Shown: in pieces, positions 16,999 through 26,235 of the stretch | Numbering within the stretch: position 1 is the stretch's first letter | Layout: the number at the start of each line of letters is the position of its first letter | NCBI GenBank assembly: GCA_902761685.1 | Contig: CACWLI010000017.1 | Coordinates: 1-28,481 of the forward strand | Length of the DNA stretch: 28,481 nucleotides | Direction: 5' to 3' | Origin: an uncultured Erysipelotrichaceae bacterium | GTDB taxonomy: Bacteria; Bacillota_I; Bacilli_A; RF39; UBA660 | Program-made: the position numbers and the translations under genes | The notes under the pieces: model-generated | Database searches by the model: none | What the model was told of the DNA's origin: nothing | The model's input: the letters and a program-made list of their open reading frames with translations, nothing else

Positions 16999-17635
16999 AT
17001 TAATAAAAAGAGAAATATCTGTTTTAATAGTTTCTATTCTTGTAGTATTAATACTATTTATTGGAGTTTCATTTTCTTATTTTTTACTTGTAGATAAGGG
17101 TAAAGATAATACTATTAGTGTTGGAGATTTAAAGGTTAGTTTTTGTGAAGATGAAACATGTAATAAAGGATATGAAAATTTTGGACAAGTAATTGGTACT
17201 ACTATGGTAGATGGTAAGAGTGTTGCTAAAAATATGTATCCATATATTTCAAATGAAGAAGCATTAAAAAGCACACCTTATATTTTTAATATAAAGAATA
17301 CTGGAAGTTTAAAATCTATTCTTACTATTAAATTAAAAGAAGATAAAGATTACGAATATAATGGAAATTATAAAAATTTAGTAGAATTATATTCAAATAA
17401 TATTAAAATTGGTATATCTAATTGTAGCAATCATTTAAATAGAGATGAGGTTACTATAAGAAAATATGGAGAGCTAAATAATAATATTATTTTAACAAAT
17501 GAAGTTTTAAATAAAGGCGAAGAAAAAACATATTGTTTATGGACATGGCTAGATGAAAATACACCAAATGATGTTTATAATACATATTTTGTTGCCAATC
17601 TTGATTTTGAAGTTGAATATAAACCAGAATACTAA
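16985..17635 (+). CDS. Single-pass exported protein, TasA/camelysin-like layout
   Basis: A 216-residue protein with a basic start, one hydrophobic helix (about 13-36) and an extracellular part beginning DKGKDNTISVGDLKVSF. A short signal helix followed by an NTISVGDLKV-type strand is the layout of TasA/camelysin and other SipW-dependent exported proteins; the rest has beta-sandwich character (YIFNIKNTGSLKSILTIKL). Similarity is in pattern only. GTG 16985 is taken as start, five bases after GGAGGG and 14 bases inside the previous gene. No SipW-type peptidase is seen nearby, and the protein may stay anchored. Confidence 0.65.
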   Translation: MYIDKLIKREISVLIVSILVVLILFIGVSFSYFLLVDKGKDNTISVGDLKVSFCEDETCNKGYENFGQVIGTTMVDGKSVAKNMYPYISNEEALKSTPYIFNIKNTGSLKSILTIKLKEDKDYEYNGNYKNLVELYSNNIKIGISNCSNHLNRDEVTIRKYGELNNNIILTNEVLNKGEEKTYCLWTWLDENTPNDVYNTYFVANLDFEVEYKPEY

Positions 17636-17646
17636 GGAGTGTTATT

Positions 17647-19254
17647 ATGAAATGTCCTGCATGTGGAGCAGAGTTATCTTATAATATAAAAGATGAAAAA
17701 GTAGTTTGTGAATATTGTAAATCTGTTTTTAATCCACAAGAGTTAGAAGCTAAAAATAAATATGCAAATGAAAGAGAACAATTTGAAGGAAAAAGTTATA
17801 ATTGTCATCAATGTGGGGCAACATTATTAACTTTTGATGAAACAGCAATTACTTTTTGTAGTTATTGTGGTTCACAAAGTATAATTGAATCTAAAATGAT
17901 AAAAGTTAATAATCCAGACGTTATTATTCCATTTAAAATAACAAAAGAAGAAGCAATATCTTCTTATAAAAAAATGTTAAAAAAATCATTATTTGTACCA
18001 AAATATATGAAAGATGAATTTACTGTTGAAAAATTTAGAGGAATATTTATTCCATACGTAATATATAAAACATCTTTGCATGGAAAGTGTACTAATAAAG
18101 GAAGCAAATATAGTCATAGATCAGGTGATTATGTTTATTATGATGACTATAGAATAGATGCAAATGTTGATGCAGATTATAATGGAATATCATTTGATTT
18201 GTTATCTAAGTTTTATGATGATTTTAGTATTAATATTCCATTTAATTTTAATGAAGCAATTGAATTTAATAAAAACTATTTAATTGGTTTTTATGCTGAT
18301 ACAAAGGATGTTCAGGATGATGTATATGATGAAGATGCTAGAAATATATCTTCTTTAGATGCTTCTAAATATTTAAAAAAGAGAAGTGAATTTCATAGAT
18401 ATGGATGCACAGACCCAAGTGTAACTTTAGATGTGTCTGAAAGAAAAACAGGTATGTTTCCAGTATATTTTTTAGCAATAAGAGATAAAACAAATAGATT
18501 ACATTATGCTGTTATAAATGGTCAAACTGGTCGTGCTGTAAGTGAATTGCCAATTGATTTTAAAAAGTATTTATTATCTACGTTATTATTATCAATAATA
18601 ATATTTTTAGTATTAAATGCTAAATTTGTTATTATACCTAGACATATACTTATTTTTTCACTTATTTTATCTGTTATTAGTTTAGTTGTGTCTATTTCTC
18701 AATTAAAAAAAATAAATGAAAAAGAAAATAGATTAGATGATTTAGGATACTTATCAAAAACTGATACTGATAAAATGATAGATTTAAAAATGAAAAAGAA
18801 TAAAAGAATTGAGAAAAAGTTTAGTAGTAAAAGACTTAAAATTTCAATTTTATTATTTATTCTATTTGCTTTATTATTTCATTTTGGAATTAATTCAAAT
18901 TCAATGAATATGATATTTATTGTCTTCTTTTTTGGAAATTTTGTAGCAGGATTTAATATAATTGCTGAAATATTTAGATATTTTATAGATATTATTAATA
19001 ATAGAAAACAAAAAGTTAAAAGTAGTTTTAAATTAAAATTTAAAGATATATATAAACAAATTATTTCTATTGTAGTTTGTGCAATTGTATTTTATAGTTA
19101 TACTCATTTTGATGAACCATATTACATAGCATCTATTTTTAGTTTATTAATGACTATTATTTCTTTTAGTGATTTAATTAAAGAACATAATTTATTAACT
19201 TCTAATAAATTGCCTCAATTAGAAAAAAGAGGAGGGGAAGAAAATGAAAAATAA
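17647..19254 (+). CDS. Double zinc-ribbon polytopic membrane protein
   Basis: A 535-residue protein. Two zinc ribbons open it: C3-C6/C21-C24 and C53-C56/C71-C74, each CxxC pair followed by GA or KS as in rubredoxin-like knuckles. A mixed soluble domain (about 90-300) follows, with VPFK-like strands (DVIIPFKITKEEA) found in other zinc-ribbon membrane proteins. Then about six membrane helices come in three pairs (roughly 309-355, 398-440, 470-515). AAGGAG precedes ATG 17647, 11 bases after the previous stop, and the gene overlaps the next by 11 bases. The TPM-domain partner downstream suggests work in membrane protein handling (inference). Confidence 0.72.
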   Translation: MKCPACGAELSYNIKDEKVVCEYCKSVFNPQELEAKNKYANEREQFEGKSYNCHQCGATLLTFDETAITFCSYCGSQSIIESKMIKVNNPDVIIPFKITKEEAISSYKKMLKKSLFVPKYMKDEFTVEKFRGIFIPYVIYKTSLHGKCTNKGSKYSHRSGDYVYYDDYRIDANVDADYNGISFDLLSKFYDDFSINIPFNFNEAIEFNKNYLIGFYADTKDVQDDVYDEDARNISSLDASKYLKKRSEFHRYGCTDPSVTLDVSERKTGMFPVYFLAIRDKTNRLHYAVINGQTGRAVSELPIDFKKYLLSTLLLSIIIFLVLNAKFVIIPRHILIFSLILSVISLVVSISQLKKINEKENRLDDLGYLSKTDTDKMIDLKMKKNKRIEKKFSSKRLKISILLFILFALLFHFGINSNSMNMIFIVFFFGNFVAGFNIIAEIFRYFIDIINNRKQKVKSSFKLKFKDIYKQIISIVVCAIVFYSYTHFDEPYYIASIFSLLMTIISFSDLIKEHNLLTSNKLPQLEKRGGEENEK

Positions 19255-20128
19255 AATAATAAGTTTAATCTTAATATTAGTTTTTTCATTTAGTTTAAAT
19301 CTTAGTTTATTTGCTTTAGAAGATGAAATAGATGAAAGTAATAATGAAACTGTAAAAGAAGAATTGAATGATGATAATAGTGAAAATACAGAAACAAATG
19401 AAGTAGAAGAAACAAGTTCAAATAGCTTTAATTATAAGAATCCAACCACTAATTATGAATTAATTATAGAAGATGATGCTAATTTATTTAGTTCTTCTGA
19501 AATATATAAGTTAAAGACTAATATGATAGAACTTACTCAATATGGAAATATTGCTTTAAAAACAATAAATAAGAATTCAACTACTCCAGAATCATTTGCA
19601 TCAAGTTATTATCATAAATTATTTGGAAAACAAAGTGGAACATTGTTTTTAATAGATATGGATAATAGGTATCTATATATATTCTCTGACGGGTCAAATT
19701 ATAAAATAATAACAAAAAATAATGCTAATACTATCACAGATAATGTATATAGATATGCAAAAAATGGAAATTATTATTCTTGTGCTGATGAAGCTTTTAT
19801 TCAAATTGGACAATTATTAAAGGGTAGTAAAATAGCACAACCAATGAAATATACAAGTAATGCTTTAATTGCAATTATATTATCTGCTTTTATTAATTTC
19901 TTTATTATTGTAAATATATCTAGATTAAAGAAATCTAATGACAAGGGAATGCTTGAAAATTGTAAGATAAATTTTGACATTAAAGAAATAACTGGAACTA
20001 AAACAGGTGTTCATAGTGAATATCGACCTATTAGTGATAGTAGTTCCTCCGGTGGAGGTTCTTCAGGCGGCGGAGGAAGTGGAGGTGGCGGTGGCTCTTC
20101 TGGTGGAGGAGGAGGCCATGGTTTCTAA
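19244..20128 (+). CDS. TPM-domain (YgcG-type) exported protein with Gly-rich tail
   Basis: A 294-residue protein. Signal peptide about 1-25, an acidic Glu/Asn linker (26-62), a TPM domain (about 66-190) with [14 protein letters not shown] as a core strand pair, a membrane helix (about 207-226), then a short cytoplasmic part and a Gly/Ser tail (262-294) ending GHGF. This order matches the YgcG/TPM_phosphatase family; some members are phosphatases or photosystem assembly factors, but the bacterial role is unsettled. GGAGGGGAAG precedes ATG 19244, which overlaps the previous stop. The tail is coded by unusually GC-rich DNA (about 20046-20125). Confidence 0.85.
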   Translation: MKNKIISLILILVFSFSLNLSLFALEDEIDESNNETVKEELNDDNSENTETNEVEETSSNSFNYKNPTTNYELIIEDDANLFSSSEIYKLKTNMIELTQYGNIALKTINKNSTTPESFASSYYHKLFGKQSGTLFLIDMDNRYLYIFSDGSNYKIITKNNANTITDNVYRYAKNGNYYSCADEAFIQIGQLLKGSKIAQPMKYTSNALIAIILSAFINFFIIVNISRLKKSNDKGMLENCKINFDIKEITGTKTGVHSEYRPISDSSSSGGGSSGGGGSGGGGGSSGGGGGHGF

Positions 20129-20135
20129 AACTAAT

Positions 20136-20163
20136 AAAAAAGAGTTTAAAAAACTCTTTTTTT
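20136..20163 (+). terminator. Terminator of the four-gene envelope operon
   Basis: Twelve-base stem AAAAAAGAGTTT (20136-20147) with AAACTCTTTTTT (20151-20162), loop aaa. It ends only 18 bases before the lepA start. Confidence 0.88.
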
Positions 20164-20180
20164 ATGATAAAATCTTTCTT

Positions 20181-21965
20181 ATGGAAAGAGATAAGATTAA
20201 AAATTTTTGTATAATAGCTCATATAGATCATGGTAAGAGTACTCTAGCTGATAGAATACTTGATATTTGTGGTGCTGTAAGCGAGAGAGAAAGAAAAGAA
20301 CAAATATTAGATTCTATGGATCTTGAACGTGAACGTGGTATTACAATTAAATTAAATGCAGTTGAACTTCATTATAAAGGATATACACTTCATTTAATAG
20401 ATACACCAGGACATGTGGATTTTAGCTATGAAGTTAGTCGTAGTCTAGCAGCGTGTGAAGGAGCAATATTAGTAGTTGATGCTACTCAAGGAATAGAAGC
20501 TCAAACACTTGCTAATCTTTATCTTGCACTTGATGCTAATCTAAAAATAATACCAGTCATAAATAAAATAGATTTGCCTAATGCAGACCCAGAGAAAGTT
20601 ACTCGTGAACTTGTTAATACAATTGGATTTAGTGAAGATGAAATTATTTTATGTTCTGGTAAAACTGGTGAAGGAGTAGATAAGTTACTTGATGCAGTTG
20701 TTGAAAGAGTTCCAAGTCCAAAAAGTGAATCTAACAAATTAAGAGCATTAATTTTTGATAGCTATTTTGATCCTTATAAAGGAGTAGTTGTTCTTGTTAG
20801 AATTGTAGATGGAAAAGTTAGTGTAGGGGATAAAATAAGATTTATTAATTCAAATGCAGTTTATGAAGTATTAGAATTAGGTAAACATACTCCTCATGAA
20901 ATTAAGAAAAAAGAATTAGTATCTGGTGAAGTTGGATTTTTAAGTGCATCTATAAAAAGTATTACTGAAGTAGAAGTTGGAGATACTATTTGTATAGATG
21001 GTGAAAATGTAGAAAGTTTGCCTGGATATAAACCTATGAAACCAATGGTATTTAGTGGTATTTATCCAGTTGATAGTTCAAAATATAATAATTTAAAAGA
21101 AGCATTACTTAAATTAAAACTTAGTGATGCATCATTAATATTTGAACCTGAAACTAGTGTTGCACTAGGTTTTGGATTTAGATGTGGTTTTTTAGGTCTT
21201 CTTCATATGGAAATTATTGAAGAGAGAATAGAAAGAGAATTTGATATAGATATAATTGCTACTAGTCCAAGTGTTATATATGAAGTTATTTTAAGTGATG
21301 GAACTAGTGTTAGTATTGATTCACCATCTAAAATGCCTGAACCAACTAAAATATCTAAAATACTAGAACCGTTTGTTAGAGCTAATATATATGTTCCAAG
21401 TGAATATGTTGGTCCAATTATGGAATTATGTCAAGATAAAAGAGGTATATATAAAAATATGAGTTATCTTGATGAAACTCGTGTAAATATTACATATGAG
21501 TTACCTTTATCTGAAATAGTTTATGATTTTTTTGATAAATTAAAAAGCTATACTAAGGGATATGCATCTTTTGATTATGAATTCATTGGAAATGTGGAAA
21601 GTAAACTAGTTAAAATGGATATATTATTAAATGGTGAAATAGTTGATGCATTAAGTGTAATTGTACATAAAGATGCTGCATATAAGCGAGGAAGCATAGT
21701 TTGTAAAAATTTAAAGAAAATAATTCCTAGACAAATGTTTCAAGTTCCAATTCAAGCTGCTATTGGAACAAAAGTTATAGCACGTGAAGATATTTCTGCA
21801 ATGAAGAAGAATGTTCTTGCTAAATGTTATGGTGGTGATGTTTCACGTAAGAGAAAACTTTTAGAAAAACAAAAAGAGGGAAAAAAGAGAATGAAACAAG
21901 TAGGTAGTGTTTCTATTCCTCAAGAGGCATTTTTAACTATATTAAGTACAGACCAAATGGAATAA
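20181..21965 (+). CDS. lepA: Elongation factor 4 (LepA), ribosome back-translocase GTPase
   Basis: Translational GTPase that acts on the 70S ribosome and affects initiation and stalled elongation. At 594 residues it is of normal length. G1 AHIDHGKST (13-21), G3 DTPGH (74-78), G4 NKID (128-131), EF-G-like domains II, III and V, and the LepA-specific C-terminal domain ending [14 protein letters not shown] are all present. The frame is open from 20007, but that part overlaps the TPM gene and terminator in another frame; the conserved start [18 protein letters not shown] fixes ATG 20181. No Shine-Dalgarno is visible in front of it, and a -10-like TAAAAT at 20168-20173 could make the mRNA leaderless. 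No clear 3' hairpin. Confidence 0.97.
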   Translation: MERDKIKNFCIIAHIDHGKSTLADRILDICGAVSERERKEQILDSMDLERERGITIKLNAVELHYKGYTLHLIDTPGHVDFSYEVSRSLAACEGAILVVDATQGIEAQTLANLYLALDANLKIIPVINKIDLPNADPEKVTRELVNTIGFSEDEIILCSGKTGEGVDKLLDAVVERVPSPKSESNKLRALIFDSYFDPYKGVVVLVRIVDGKVSVGDKIRFINSNAVYEVLELGKHTPHEIKKKELVSGEVGFLSASIKSITEVEVGDTICIDGENVESLPGYKPMKPMVFSGIYPVDSSKYNNLKEALLKLKLSDASLIFEPETSVALGFGFRCGFLGLLHMEIIEERIEREFDIDIIATSPSVIYEVILSDGTSVSIDSPSKMPEPTKISKILEPFVRANIYVPSEYVGPIMELCQDKRGIYKNMSYLDETRVNITYELPLSEIVYDFFDKLKSYTKGYASFDYEFIGNVESKLVKMDILLNGEIVDALSVIVHKDAAYKRGSIVCKNLKKIIPRQMFQVPIQAAIGTKVIAREDISAMKKNVLAKCYGGDVSRKRKLLEKQKEGKKRMKQVGSVSIPQEAFLTILSTDQME

Positions 21966-22214
21966 TTAATTAAAGAAAGTAAGTGAGTCATTATAATTAT
22001 TAGTATTATTATTTGACTTTAATGGTTTACTTTCTTTTATTTCGTCTATTTCTTTGGTATTCTTTTTAAAAATAGATTTTTCATGATTTACATATGGTCT
22101 AATTTCTTTGTAAACTGGAATTGTTTTTTTTATAACATTTAGTGTTTTGTTTGTTCCACTTAAAATACTTGAGAATTTTATATTTTTAATAATATTTAAT
22201 AAATTAGGATTCAT
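21966..22214 (-). CDS. Small YqfQ/VrrA-like protein
   Basis: An 82-residue basic protein, convergent with lepA and adjoining its stop codon. The segment ILSGTNKTLNVIKKTIPVYKEIRPYV (about 18-43) has the pattern of the YqfQ/VrrA family, where a helix of the type NTQKTLNV precedes a conserved Pro and a second helix. In Bacillus YqfQ is a small protein of unclear, sporulation-linked role; the link here is weak. ATG 22214 is preferred to GTG 22223 because AGGTGA (22225 to 22220) then has five bases of spacing. The tail is Asn/Lys-rich and likely disordered. Confidence 0.6.
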   Translation of the reverse strand: MNPNLLNIIKNIKFSSILSGTNKTLNVIKKTIPVYKEIRPYVNHEKSIFKKNTKEIDEIKESKPLKSNNNTNNYNDSLTFFN

Positions 22215-22276
22215 TTTAATCACCTATAATATTATATGAAAAATATAAAAAAAGTATTTTTATTTTAAAATTATTA

Positions 22277-22285
22277 TGTTATAAT
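22277..22285 (+). promoter_or_regulatory. Extended -10 promoter of pilC-pilD
   Basis: TGtTATAAT (22277-22285), 33 bases before ATG 22318, with a T-rich -35 region (TTTTTA 22257-22262). A TATAAT on the opposite strand (22236 to 22231) may serve the divergent small gene. Confidence 0.65.
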
Positions 22286-22317
22286 CTTAATATATAGAAT
22301 AAGAAGGAAGATTTAAT

Positions 22318-23940
22318 ATGGCAAAAAAAGGTGAAGTTGTTAATAATAATTCTAAAGCAAAAAAGCAATTAAAAGGCCCTATTGGAGCTATTATTAATGA
22401 AGTTTTATCATTAGTAAATGCTTTAGTATCAGGTGTAACTTTCTTATTTGTAACATTACCAGTTAGTTTTTATAAATCTATGAAAAAACTTAATGATAAA
22501 ATGAGAGAAAAGCCTATAGATGCTAAAGAGCTAACAAGTGAAGAACTTGCATATAATCCAGAAATGGGTGTTATAGATAAAGGTATTATTGGTAATTTAG
22601 CTGATAAAATTCAAAAGAAAATTGATAACTTATCTTTTGTTAAAGCCGCTAAAGAGAAAAAAGAAGCAAATTTAAAACCTATTGAAATAGATGTTGAAAA
22701 AGATTCAGTTAAATCTGAAGTTAAAACTACATTTAAATATGTAGCTAAAAATAAAGATGGAGAAATAGTTACTGGTTATTTTCCAGCATTTTCTAAAATG
22801 GATGTTTATTCATATTTAAATGATGAAAAAATGACTGTCTTTGAAATAACAACTAGTAAGAATGTAACTTTCTTACACTCAGAATCTAATATGTTTAAAA
22901 CGAAGATGGCTACTAAAGATTTAGTATTCTGGTTAACACAATTATCTACATATATTAAAGCTGGTATTCCTTTAACTGATGCTGTTAGAGTATTAGCTCA
23001 ACAAGATAAAAGAAAAAAATATAAAGGATTATATGATTCACTTATTTATGAGTTAACAACAGGTCAATCATTTTCAGAAGCCCTAAGAAGACAAAGTGGA
23101 GCTTTCCCTTCATTACTAGTTAATATGGTTAAGTCTTCTGAAATGACTGGTAGTGTAGAAAAAACTCTTGATGAAATGAGTGAATACTATCAAGAAATAG
23201 AGGATACTAAAAAAGCAATCATAAGTGCTATTGCTTATCCAGCAGTAGTTATGGTATTTGCTATTGGTATTGTAATCTTTATGCTTACATATATTGTTCC
23301 TAAGTTTGTAGAAGTTTACGAATCAATGGATTCAGAAATTAATGCAATAACTCAATTGTGTTTAGATATATCTGCATTCTTAAAAACTAAATACTTGTAC
23401 TTGATTAGTGGTATATTGATTGTAGTTGTTGGATACATATTATTGTTTAAAAATGTTAAAGCATTTAAAGTGTTTATGCAAGAATTATTTATGCATTTAC
23501 CGGTTGTTGGAAAACTAATTATAGCAAAAGAAATGTCTATGTTTAGTAGAACATTTGCATCTTTACAAAAGAACAATGTATTACTTACTGAAAGTATTGA
23601 TATTTTAGCAAAAATTACTGAAAATGAAATATATAGAGATATAATGCTTAGAACAATTAATAACTTGATGAAAGGTAATAAAATGAGTGAAACATTTGCT
23701 AATCACTGGGCAGTACCAGAAATAGCATATTTCATGATTGTTACTGGAGAGTCAACTGGTGAACTTGCTGAAATGTTAGATAGAGTAGCTGATTATTATC
23801 AAAAAGAACAAAGAAATATTGTTGCATCTATTAAAACATTCATTGAACCAGTTATGATTATAAGTTTAGCAGTAGTTGTTGGATTTATCTTAGTAGCAAT
23901 ATTAATACCAATGTTTGATATTTATTCTACTGTATCATAA
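22318..23940 (+). CDS. pilC: Type IV pilus / type II secretion platform protein (PilC/GspF)
   Basis: Inner-membrane platform on which pilin subunits are assembled. Two GspF domains are clear: the first about 210-330 (FWLTQLSTYIKAGIPLTDAV, then SFSEALRR and the SSEMTGSVEKTLDEM block), the second about 410-535 (FSRTFASLQKNNVLLTES, SETFANH, VTGESTGELAEML), each followed by membrane helices; the C-terminus is hydrophobic. At 540 residues it is about 130 longer than usual. The extra N-terminal part includes a hydrophobic segment (27-50), a charged linker, and the usual small domain FKYVAKNKDGEIVTGYF (140-156). AAGGAAG precedes the start. pilD follows 15 bases later. Confidence 0.92.
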   Translation: MAKKGEVVNNNSKAKKQLKGPIGAIINEVLSLVNALVSGVTFLFVTLPVSFYKSMKKLNDKMREKPIDAKELTSEELAYNPEMGVIDKGIIGNLADKIQKKIDNLSFVKAAKEKKEANLKPIEIDVEKDSVKSEVKTTFKYVAKNKDGEIVTGYFPAFSKMDVYSYLNDEKMTVFEITTSKNVTFLHSESNMFKTKMATKDLVFWLTQLSTYIKAGIPLTDAVRVLAQQDKRKKYKGLYDSLIYELTTGQSFSEALRRQSGAFPSLLVNMVKSSEMTGSVEKTLDEMSEYYQEIEDTKKAIISAIAYPAVVMVFAIGIVIFMLTYIVPKFVEVYESMDSEINAITQLCLDISAFLKTKYLYLISGILIVVVGYILLFKNVKAFKVFMQELFMHLPVVGKLIIAKEMSMFSRTFASLQKNNVLLTESIDILAKITENEIYRDIMLRTINNLMKGNKMSETFANHWAVPEIAYFMIVTGESTGELAEMLDRVADYYQKEQRNIVASIKTFIEPVMIISLAVVVGFILVAILIPMFDIYSTVS

Positions 23941-23955
23941 AAAGTAGGGGGAGTT

Positions 23956-24723
23956 ATGGAAATATTTATTATAATATGGTTAGGTATCATTGGAGCAATT
24001 ATGGGAAGTTTTCTTGGTTGCATGGGATACAGAATTCCAAATAAAATAAAAACTACTTATCCAAGTAGTTTTTGCTCTAATTGTAAAAATCCATTAAAAT
24101 GGTATATGAATATTCCAATATTATCATATACATTTCTTGGTGGAAAATGTGCTTATTGTAAAGAAAAGATAGGTTTTATATATTTTTTGACTGAATTACT
24201 TGGATGCGCATTATTTATACTTAATTATTGTATCTTTAAATTTACATTACCATTTTTTATATCAACTATACTTACATGTGTATTGCTTGTAACAATAGTT
24301 AGTGATTTTAAATATTATTATATATCTGATAGAGTATTAATTATATCTAGTATTGCATTACTAATAGCATTTATAGTATTTTTAAAACCTATGGATTTAC
24401 TTGTAAGAGTAATTAGTGCTGTTGTATTATTCTTGTTTATGATTGGAATTAAAATACTTGGAAATTCTATGTTTGAAAAAGAATCACTAGGGGACGGAGA
24501 TATTAAATTAATGGCTGTAATTGGATTTGCAGTTGGTTGGCTTGATAGTTTTGTTACATTATTCTTTGCATCAGTTCTTGGTTTAATATTTTCACTTATT
24601 ATATTAGCTAAAAATAAAGATCATATGATTCCATTTGGACCGTTCTTAATAATGGGGTCACTATTAGTTACATATTTATCTATGTATATAGATCCATATT
24701 TAAAAATGTTATTTGCATTATAA
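23956..24723 (+). CDS. pilD: Prepilin peptidase / N-methyltransferase (type IV, A24 family)
   Basis: Membrane aspartate protease that cuts prepilins after Gly and N-methylates the new end. In 255 residues it has two CxxC pairs (C40-C43, C65-C68) in the cytoplasmic loop of the methylase domain, catalytic Asp117 in SDFKYYYI, and Asp182 in the GDGD motif (179-182), with eight membrane helices. The full CxxC set suggests a bifunctional enzyme. AGGGGGAG precedes ATG 23956. Operon with pilC. The prepilin at 7707 is a natural substrate. Confidence 0.95.
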   Translation: MEIFIIIWLGIIGAIMGSFLGCMGYRIPNKIKTTYPSSFCSNCKNPLKWYMNIPILSYTFLGGKCAYCKEKIGFIYFLTELLGCALFILNYCIFKFTLPFFISTILTCVLLVTIVSDFKYYYISDRVLIISSIALLIAFIVFLKPMDLLVRVISAVVLFLFMIGIKILGNSMFEKESLGDGDIKLMAVIGFAVGWLDSFVTLFFASVLGLIFSLIILAKNKDHMIPFGPFLIMGSLLVTYLSMYIDPYLKMLFAL

Positions 24724-24747
24724 AAAAGACTTTATTGTCTCTTTTTT
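24722..24747. terminator. Hairpin between pilD and the convergent L,D-transpeptidase gene
   Basis: AAAAAAGAC (24722-24730) with GTCTCTTTTTT (24737-24747), loop tttatt, one unpaired C in the 3' arm. Probably acts on both strands. It includes the minus-strand stop region. Confidence 0.65.
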
Positions 24748-26131
24748 ATTTATGAACTAATACTAAATCTCCAACTTCATAATTATCATACACGTATTGA
24801 CTAGCAGAAGATGGAACTCTTACACAACCATGAGAACCGTATTGATGATAAGCTTCATTACCATAATTTTGTTCATCATCACCAATTAAATCATGAATTC
24901 CTTCACCAAATTCATTATATGGAATCCAGTGATGAGCATAACAATTATCATAATTAGTAAATTTCCATTCCTCAGCCATCCAGTCAATATCAAAAGCACC
25001 TATATGAGTAGGAGATATATCTCTTCCTGATCTAGTTTGAAATCTTTCAGTATATCTACCACTAATATAACAACTCATTCTTTGTGAACCCAAATCAATA
25101 TCAATAAATCTATCACCTAGAAATTCTAATGATTTAATGTCTACAAAATAGAATTGTTCATCATTATAGTTATATATTTCAGCCCATTTATCATTAATAT
25201 TATACACATATACTACTGAAAATGAATCTATTGTAGCTTTTTCATCAGTTAATTCTTTATTATAATATCCACTTATATCTCCATTAATATAACCATAACC
25301 ATCTACTCTAATAAAGTCTTCAAATAATTCGACATCTTCACTTCTAACATAGAAGTTTTCTCTATAATCAATATCTCCAATAAAAGCATAGTCATTTCCT
25401 TTTAAAAATACATATGTAATATAATCATGATCTATTGGTTTAACAGGCATAGTTAATTCTTTATCTAAATATAAATAAGCTCCTTTTCTAATATAACCAT
25501 AACTATCTACTTTTTTAACTGCAGAAATTAAAAAATCACTTCTAACAAAACCACTTATTCCATCTTCAAAAGTAACTAAACTATATTCACCATTGCTAGC
25601 TATTTCATGGCATGCTTCATTAAAGCATTTATATCCAATATATCTACCAGTAGAATCGTATATAATTGTAGTATCATTTATAACTTTATCACTATCAGTT
25701 GTTGTATTTACATATTCAGTTCTTGTTAAATTAGGTATTATAGTTAATGAAAGATTTTCAACATAAACATATTTACCATCTAAATCAATTAATGTATATT
25801 GCCCATTTGTTTTAATAGCTGTAACTCTATGATATCCTTCTATTTTACCAATGTATTTTCCATATTTATTATACATGTTACAACTACTATTAATATCTCT
25901 TAAATTATCTTCTGTAATATCTGAATATTCATTTTCTAATAAATCAACTCTATAGTCAAATATTCCATTATTTTCATCAATTACTTCTTCTGGTTCAACT
26001 ATTTCTAATACTGTTTTTTCAAATGAAGATAGTTCTACAGGATCAGTCTTATTAGATTTACAACCTGATAAGCTTAATGCTTGAACCAAAGCAAGTGATA
26101 TTGCAATTTTTCTAATGTATTTATTTTTCAT
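24746..26131 (-). CDS. Lipoprotein L,D-transpeptidase with SH3-like repeats (YkuD domain)
   Basis: A 461-residue lipoprotein: lipobox LSGC with Cys24. The middle (about 60-330) is a series of SH3b-like repeats with recurring GYI or YIG, tyrosine-rich strands and NGDY/NGQYTLI turns; such modules usually bind wall. The C-terminal YkuD domain (about 335-461) has DLGSQRMSCYI, SGRDISPTHIGAFDI, and the active-site SHGCVRV with His434 and Cys436. It would form 3-3 peptidoglycan cross-links or attach proteins to wall peptides, outside the membrane. ATG 26131 follows AAGGGGGG by five bases (minus strand), an unusual all-G Shine-Dalgarno. Convergent with pilD. Confidence 0.92.
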   Translation of the reverse strand: MKNKYIRKIAISLALVQALSLSGCKSNKTDPVELSSFEKTVLEIVEPEEVIDENNGIFDYRVDLLENEYSDITEDNLRDINSSCNMYNKYGKYIGKIEGYHRVTAIKTNGQYTLIDLDGKYVYVENLSLTIIPNLTRTEYVNTTTDSDKVINDTTIIYDSTGRYIGYKCFNEACHEIASNGEYSLVTFEDGISGFVRSDFLISAVKKVDSYGYIRKGAYLYLDKELTMPVKPIDHDYITYVFLKGNDYAFIGDIDYRENFYVRSEDVELFEDFIRVDGYGYINGDISGYYNKELTDEKATIDSFSVVYVYNINDKWAEIYNYNDEQFYFVDIKSLEFLGDRFIDIDLGSQRMSCYISGRYTERFQTRSGRDISPTHIGAFDIDWMAEEWKFTNYDNCYAHHWIPYNEFGEGIHDLIGDDEQNYGNEAYHQYGSHGCVRVPSSASQYVYDNYEVGDLVLVHK

Positions 26132-26156
26132 TTTTCCCCCCTTAAAAAGTGTTCAT

Positions 26157-26185
26157 ATTATATCATAAAGTGTATAATTTGTAAA
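26157..26185 (-). promoter_or_regulatory. Sigma-A promoter of the L,D-transpeptidase gene
   Basis: Minus strand -35 TTTACA (26185-26180), 17 bases, -10 TATAAT (26162-26157) with TGa extension. Divergent from the promoter at 26212. Confidence 0.8.
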
Positions 26186-26211
26186 GTTTTGAAGATAATA
26201 AAAAAGTATTA

Positions 26212-26220
26212 TGTTATAAT
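26212..26220 (+). promoter_or_regulatory. Extended -10 promoter of the ArsB/NhaD-type gene
   Basis: TGtTATAAT (26212-26220), 15 bases before ATG 26236. No good -35 at proper spacing. Confidence 0.6.
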
Positions 26221-26235
26221 TAACTAGGTGATTTT

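Noticed and set aside
20007..20180. N-terminal extension of LepA
   Set aside because: It overlaps the Gly-rich tail of the TPM gene and the terminator hairpin, and LepA proteins begin at the [12 protein letters not shown] position.
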